A DNA stretch of 64,000 bases from Gyromitra esculenta (Eukaryota; Ascomycota; Pezizomycetes; Pezizales; Discinaceae), in NCBI GenBank assembly GCA_038503075.1, contig JBCAML010000003.1:2480001-2544000 (forward strand), written 5' to 3'. The notes below the pieces were generated by a model. It was not told where the DNA came from and searched no databases. It saw only the letters and a list, made by a program, of their open reading frames with translations. Each line of letters begins with the position of its first letter. The first letter of the stretch is position 1. The position numbers were made by a program, and so were the translations under genes. Of this stretch, positions 57,480 through 64,000 are shown piece after piece.

Positions 57480-60400
57480 CTACGCAGGAATGCTGAAGCT
57501 GAAAATACTCTCCATCGAGACCCACTGTCTCCCACACTTCTCCAAGTACTTCTGCACTACTTCCGATATAGTCCCAAACCTTATCCTATTCATCTCAGCA
57601 AGCGCGTCAACCGTTACTGCATTTTTGTTAGCTATCATTCAACCAATTGATAGTGATAGAGGAAACAAACATTTCCTATCGGCCTTTGCCCCCTTTTTTG
57701 CTTTTTCCACATCAAACACGCTCGAAAAATACAACAGCTGGTTATATAACATCTTATCCGTATACTCGTAACTCATAACCCCCCTGCACCCGATCGCGTG
57801 TCCCTTCGGCCCTAGACACCGCTTTCCATACACATTCATCTGTCTCGTTCGATTCCCACACTGGGCATCATCGCAAACCAACCATGCATCGTAGTACTTT
57901 GTTGCCGACTTTCGAATCTGGCTCTCGAGCTGTGCAATGATAGTCGGGATCCCGATGGCTTTATTGCAGGATGTGTTTGCACAAGTGATACCTTCCGGGG
58001 AACACAGCTCTTCCGAGACAAGAAGTCCCTGGAATTCAAACGATTCCTTGCATGCGCGGCACCGGATGCTGAGCCTTACAGCGTCCTTGAATCGTTCTTC
58101 ATCTGGGATTGTTGACTCCAGTGGGTGAATTTCATGATCTTCCTGGCCGGCGGAATTGGTGATTTGATACTTCCGGGGATCAAGTCCAAGGCATTCGGCC
58201 AATCTCGTAGCATCTGTTCCATCGATAGGGCCGCAGAGACGCTCAATTGGCGGGAATATTTGCTTGATGAGATACCATTCTGCATCAGGCTTCAACCCAG
58301 AATCCACCTTCTGTACATCTTGTAACGAATATGCTCTCTCAGCAGGGTTCCCACCCGTCCCTTCCCCGTCGCCGGTAATGAGGTACGAGATAACGTCACC
58401 AATCTTAACTGGTTCGCCCCTCGCCTTCTTTCGTAATGCAACTTGAACTTGTGGCGTCGTAGCTTTGTGAGGATAATCCTCAGGATTTTTCCCTAGTCTC
58501 GTATAGATGATATACTTCATCACCGGGAATTTATCCTCCCTAACCTTTGCCGACAAATCACGGAGATACTCATGAATCCTCTCCACCACAACTTCCGTCT
58601 CATCCCCTGAGAATATTTCATTCAGCACATGCGACGATGCCTCTTTGCTTAACTGGCAATATTCTCTCCTTCTCATATCCAGCCCCTTGACTTCCATTTT
58701 TGTATCCAGCTTCCCGTTAATCTCGATAAAATTAATGGCCGCATACTTCTTCTTCGCATGCAACAGCAATCGTTGAAAAACATTGTCAATATCGATTTCT
58801 AACTGTTTGTACCGTTCATTGACCTTCTTTTTGAACTCGTTTCCAATCCTGATTGCATCTGCGTAGTTGTCAACGTTGGTGTTAATCATTACAGAGTCGG
58901 TGTCACCGTAGATAACACGCAATTGTATAGACTGCGCGAGTTCCTTAGTGGCCTGGAGAATCTCTCGCCCTTTGAAAGTAACGAGCATAGCAAGAGGGCG
59001 TGCATAGAAGCGAGAGCGAGTGTATCCAAGACAACCGTACATAGAGTTAGCGGTTAGTTTGAGGGCTTGTTGCTTAATATCCCACTGCTTCTGTCAGTAT
59101 AGCGCTATCTCATATTCAAGAATGAATACAAACCTGGGACATTTGCACAGCCGTAGCCTTCTTATCCTTCATCAAACTTTTAACTTGTCGTCTCCTCTGC
59201 ACGAGCGTACTAATAAGCTTTGGCAATATACCCAAAGCTTGTTCCTCTGGCACTTCCGGGATTTTATCCTCATCCGCGTCATCCCTCTCTACCGTCGTAA
59301 AGCATATGTTCCACTCCTGGATGATACTCGGATACAACGAGTTGAAGTCCATGACGAGAATAAACTTATCATAGAGCCCCTTCTCAGGCTCGAACACAAG
59401 ACCTCCCTTATACTTGTCCTTCTTCTTTGTCGGAACCAGGTCTTTTGCCGCTCCATCACCCCCTTCTTCGTTTTCTTCTTCGTTTTCGGGTTTAACGGTC
59501 GAGAGAGTGGTCGTATTGCCTTTCCCGTAAACTTTGTCCGGGCAGAGGTACTTATTTTTGTGGAACTCATGAAGCAAAATATACTCGTTCCGTTCTGCCC
59601 TAGTGCCGCTAAGCGTTCTTGCCCAGGAGTTACCAGCTAGGTTTGTGAGTTGCTTTGTGAGCGGCAGCATTTGTATCTTAAGAGCCACCGCAGCGATGAA
59701 GTATGTATCCGCCTCACAGTGCAGTACATAGTCAAGCAACCCTTTCCCATTAGTTGCCCACGTTTTCAGCGCCTCTTCATTATCTAACTCCTGTCGTTTA
59801 TCCCCAAGTATCAACTCGCAAATCTCAGTCAGACTCCACGACTGGCACTTGAGCATCAAAGACTTCCCAAGATCGTTTGCAAGATCACACATAAGCCGTC
59901 CGCTCACTAGAACCCTTTCTGCAAAGAAGCTCCCTGCCATACGTCCACCATATTGTGGCCAACTCGCCCTTTTCATTCGTCCAATTCTGTGCCAGTTCGG
60001 TGTCTTTCGCTCTTTCATACGATGTAGCAAAATAGTGTAATCTACACTCTCAAGCTGGTGCCCAATGAGAACATCTGGATCCACTTGCTGCAGTTTTGCC
60101 AAGAAGGAACTAAGTAACATATTCTCTGACTTCTCCTGCCTAATTGTTCCTCGGTGGCGCTCAGCAGCCTTCTCGAATCCTGCTGGGAAGATATGATCGA
60201 CGGGCCGTACGATCGAGAATGTCTGGCAGGGAAGGGTCTCTGGTGATGCCGCATCGGTAAGGTTCACATTCTCATAGATTCTACAAGAAATCGCAATGAT
60301 CTCTTGCTTATTCCCCCCCACATTCATATGCATTCTCAGTGCAATGCTCATTAGTGTCAATGGCGGTGGCTCAGAAGAATCATCACCTAGTGTCGAGATC

Positions 60401-62126
60401 TGGGTAGGTTTTTTTACTTGGAGCTCAAGTTTACACCACGATGCGTTCCGGACCGCATTAAAGTCGCCACCCTCTATCTTGAGCCAGCAGGGCCCCATGA
60501 TGTTGCGGCAGAGAACAAATTGTTCAAAGAGCGCTGTATTCGTACCGAAGACTTGGGAGAAAGTTTCACCTTGAAGGTCCATGGAAAGTGCGGGAGCAGC
60601 GTAAGGGTAAAGAACTTTGAGGTAGTCGCCTTCCCGAGGAACGCCGGCAAGCTCAAACGCATATTTGCGGAAGGAAGATTTAGCTTTGAATTCCCTGATA
60701 CGCTGTTCTCCCAATATGCTGTCGACTTCTTCATGGACGTCTTGCATGGTGACCTCTTCGCCCGCTTCATCATCGAAATTACGTCCTGGTTCTTTTTGAG
60801 AGTGAGTATAGGACATTAAGGACTAGCTATGGCATAGACTCACTTTTTCTCGTTTCTCTAGGCAGGAAGAACAGATTTCTCATAATCCCATCCACTTTCA
60901 AGAATGCACTGATGTATTTGTTGGTCCTCTTGTCAAGGACCTTCCCAAAAAGACAGAGGCTCCCGTTAGCTTCAGTATAGTCGAGCCAGTACATCTTCAA
61001 GCTTCCATCCTCTTCGACAACGTCACTTGCTGCCACTTTGCCATAACTAGTACTCTCTACCTGCGGAGAACTCATGACATTAAGAGATCCTGCCAAGTTT
61101 GTCCATGCCGAGGAATCGATTTGGATAGCCTTGCGAGGGGTATTTGGGGTGGGCTTATGTTCAGGCACAGACATAAGCGATGGTCTTGAGGCGGAGATAT
61201 TGACAGCCTCAGAACGAACATCCTTGTTTCCTTTAATCTCCGCAACTGCAAGATCGTCGTCCTCATCTGATTCTTCTTCCTTCTTGAAGGTAACTTGCTT
61301 CCGTCGACTAGCGGCGGCTGCCGGAGAAGATGGTGGGATTATCGCATCACTCATTTGAATGTCATCGTCATTAAGAGGGGGGCCATATTCATCATCATCG
61401 GAGGCGTCGAATACACCCATTGGAGGCGGCGAACTTGGTATATCCGGTTTAATACCCTCCGGGGATCGATGAGATGTCTTTTTTCTGCCCTTGATGGGAG
61501 GAGAGAGACGGCGAGCTTTCCTGCTTGGTTCTTCACGGGGGCGTTTATTAAGGCTGGAGGTTGCGGTAGGCAGCGTTTCAGTATCGAATTCTCCCAGAAG
61601 GGTGTCCATAAAGTCTTTGTCCTCTTCCGTGGCCATTGGCTACAAACACACATCCGCATTAGCAAAGCCCATAAACTATAGAACTAAAAGATATTGTCAC
61701 CTTTTTCGTTTTAACGGTGGGTACGATATTCGCAGAGCTGAAATACTTGCTAATATTCCCATCTTGTTCCTTCTTTCTCTTTTCCTCATCTTCTCTCTTT
61801 CTCTTCGCTGATTTTCCCTTTCCCTTCTTATCATCTTCGTCACTCTCATCCCAGCTCTGCTCCTGTCTCCTTCCTTCATCCCCCCAATCGTCCATCCCAT
61901 TGTCCGCATATCCCTCTCCATTGTCATCGACAACAAAGTCATCTTGCGCCAACCGCTCATGTACAACTTTCTTGTAATCTTCCTCATCTACCTCCTCGTA
62001 GAGATCTTCTTCCTCCTCAACTTGATAGGTCGAAAGACGAGTCTTGCCAGATTTCTTGAGTTCTCGCAATTCCGCAAATTTCTCATGGGGTGTACGTTTG
62101 GTACCCGTACGGCGTGAGCGCTCCAT
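57480..62126 (-). CDS. POL1: DNA polymerase alpha catalytic subunit
   Basis: Exons 62126-61701, 61639-60844, 60791-59134, 59084-57671 and 57616-57480 give 1476 residues, the family norm. The N-terminus has the p180 pattern ([22 protein letters not shown]) and a Primase/Ctf4-type acidic region ([11 protein letters not shown]). The exonuclease-like domain is catalytically inactive in this family. Polymerase motifs: [15 protein letters not shown] (about 889), [17 protein letters not shown] (about 966-981), C YGDTDSV (about 1019). The two C-terminal Cys clusters (CRACKESF...CANTSC and CDDAQCGNR...[11 protein letters not shown]) bind the B subunit. The last 137-nt exon supplies [18 protein letters not shown] and [13 protein letters not shown]; unspliced reading misses it. 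Pol alpha with primase starts each Okazaki fragment. An ACGCGT box 237 bp upstream fits G1/S expression. Two donors are GTTTGT. Confidence 0.98.
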
Positions 62127-64000
62127 TGTTGCTGAGTCGGGGGTGTATAAGTTCGGCGCGTTCTCAGGGGCTGCAGAGCGGATATCCGAATATAAACTCA
62201 GCTGTAGTCGTAATCCCTAAAAGAGAAAGGTTTCAAAAAGTCGCTGGTACACGTACAATGCTGGAACCAAAACCGGAGTTTTTTTTATTGGGTTATGTGT
62301 TATAGTGGGGTTGACTTACAGTTCGCGGTTCCTGTCCACGTCCAACTTTGGTTTTCGAGTTGACGCGTTTCAACAGAGAAACACGTCTCGTGCCAAGACA
62401 CGAGTTAGCCATTTAGATTAGATCGATAAGATAATTTAATACCATGTAACTGTCAGGATTCTTCCAACGCAGACCCCATCCACATAACAGAAGTTCCCGA
62501 ATGCTTTCGTTCCCTCATCAACTAAATTTACATGCAATTCTTCACGTCGTTGATTCATAAGATTCAATCCTTTCACGACTTCATTCCATATACTAGACTC
62601 GTTAAATCAAGTGCTTTCAGAAATCGCTCACTGACACATGCAACTTCAGTCACCAAGATCAAGTGACATTTCAAAAACTCACTCTTTTTAGTGGTATATA
62701 CCTCAGAACAAAATATTTATAAAGTTACTTATTGCATATAGGTCTTTTGGGTAGCCAAATTCCACAACTTTTTTCAAAACGTATAATTGTTCTGGTCTAT
62801 TCACAGAACCTAGAACCTAGTTCTGCTCAAATAACATTATAAGTTGAATTTATTGTTTGAAACCTCCATATCAGATCAAAACAATAACTGGCTAATCGAT
62901 CAAATTTAATTAAACCAGATTCACCGCGAGACTACGCGAGACCTAAACTCCCGGTCAACTCACATACCAGAAGTTTTCGTAAGACATTTAGTCATCTTGA
63001 TACTAAGAACCATCTTTGATCCTTCTTCATTCAAGCAGCGAATTAGCTATCAGAAGGGCAGAAATCTCCCCACAGAGTAACGACTCTCTCAGTCATTTAT
63101 CAGCGCGGTCGGGGGACAGACGAAATATTTCCGCATTCCGAAAACACATACAACTCTCACTGTGTATCATTCATCAATACATTTGTATGTTCCCCCATCA
63201 CAATTTCGGACTTCCCTCTCTCGTAATAGTATCTAGATTACGAGTAATTAGAGTTCAATCGGTAGCCTGAATCTGCTATACGTGTAAAGCATCGGAGAAT
63301 ACATGTATGACCTTCCACTCCGAGATCTCACACTTTCTAACTGGAGCCAACTGCAGTTGGAAACGGTGGTGAACCATACATGTAGCTATCACACCTTAAT
63401 GGGTATGCAAAGATAACTTTCCTCGTACGCCCATTTAGAGAACTTATACTAGCCTCTATGCATGAAAATAAACTTCGATTGCAAACCATATTAATGTTTG
63501 TGATGTCAAAAAGCTAAGACGGCATTCACCCACTAAAATCGCTAGCTCGAATGAGTTAAAGGGGCCGTTCAAGTCCCCTAAGGCATGGGAGTCACATTCC
63601 ACTCGAACTACTACTATAGAATACGACATGTTATTTTAGGAAACTTGGAAATGACCAACAAGGAAAATATTACGACACCTCATCTAGCGCCTAGTTTCAA
63701 CAATCATTACCGCAAAATGCAAGCTACAAGCATCACAGTTCCCAAATTTGAAGAGCAGTTTAGAAACCCTCCCAGATTATGAATATCGAAGAATTAATAT
63801 GTATCTACATGTAGTCCTCGTGCTAACGGTACGCTTCTCTTTTGGTTAGATAATCCACCAACACCAACACGACCGCACATTGAACAAGACCGAATTGATA
63901 TCTCACAGACGCTACTTGAATCACTAACCTAGCAGCTAAATTCTAACCGAACTGGGGGAGCAGGTGTTGTGTGACCTATTTCCTGCTTTAGATCACCTAG
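62127..64000. other. POL1 promoter and gene-free end of the window
   Basis: No coding exon is recognised. Three TACATGTA palindromes lie at 63300-63307, 63377-63384 and 63806-63813. The region 62400-63000 is AT-rich. Short open frames (63016, 63585) are unsupported; a gene starting beyond 64000 is possible. Confidence 0.45.
62363..62368 (-). promoter_or_regulatory. MluI cell-cycle box (ACGCGT) upstream of POL1
   Basis: ACGCGT 237-242 bp before the POL1 ATG. Yeast POL1 is a classic MCB-controlled gene; control by a fungal MBF here is inferred. Confidence 0.5.

Noticed and set aside
63561..63590. GTTCAAGTCCCC, possible tRNA T-arm
   Set aside because: The stem can only form around a 9-10 base loop, and no cloverleaf precedes it.
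1..64000. CRISPR arrays, operons, ribosome binding sites, prophage or plasmid features
   Set aside because: The window is eukaryotic nuclear DNA with spliced genes. No regularly spaced repeats or bacterial signals are present.

Overview
This window is nuclear DNA from a filamentous ascomycete (Pezizomycotina). The genes are multi-exonic with short introns of about 50-140 nt that carry CTAAC/CTGAC-like branch sites. There is a stand-alone 5S rRNA gene. The proteins are fungal-type: a conidiation-type homeodomain factor, Tof1, Cwf11/Aquarius, Nfs1, Erg9, Pol1 and a GH76 mannanase. I cannot fix the class from sequence alone. I read 18 protein-coding genes (one with an unresolved frame break), one weak extra candidate and one 5S rRNA gene, and worked out exon structures by hand. 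In 17 of the 18 genes the summed exons are an exact multiple of three.

Layout. 1-5 kb: a homeobox gene with a very long pyrimidine-rich upstream region. 5.4-6.3 kb: the ESCRT-III subunit Did2/CHMP1. 6.3-10.9 kb: a gene-poor stretch with two segments bounded by similar inverted ends. 10.9-15.7 kb: the 11-exon splicing helicase Aquarius/Cwf11. 16.6-18.2 kb: a secreted GH76 enzyme. 20.4-22.1 kb: a membrane-anchored putative serine hydrolase. 23.2-27.2 kb: divergent NFS1 and a Gre2-like reductase. 27.2-29.4 kb: a gene-free stretch with a diverged direct repeat and a near-perfect inverted-repeat element. 29.4-33.2 kb: TOF1. 34.1-34.8 kb: a small four-exon gene invisible to simple ORF calling. 35.9-37.0 kb: a predicted secreted protein with 13-residue tandem repeats. 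39.6-47.1 kb: HVA22/TB2, TANGO2, a frame-broken SDR and a MARVEL-like protein. 48.3-50 kb: squalene synthase. 51.3 kb: 5S rRNA. 52-62 kb: a DHX9-type DEAH helicase with a glycine-rich tail, then DNA polymerase alpha. 62-64 kb: no gene seen.

Most genes are housekeeping and unlinked in function. One functional link is visible: TOF1 and POL1, both replication-fork proteins, carry ACGCGT (MluI cell-cycle box) sites 225-240 bp upstream of their start codons. The most unusual signals are the palindrome TACATGTA (14 copies, all between genes), the inverted-repeat elements, the two small undescribed proteins at 34.1 and 36 kb, and frequent GTT-type 5' splice sites (GTTCGT/GTTTGT).
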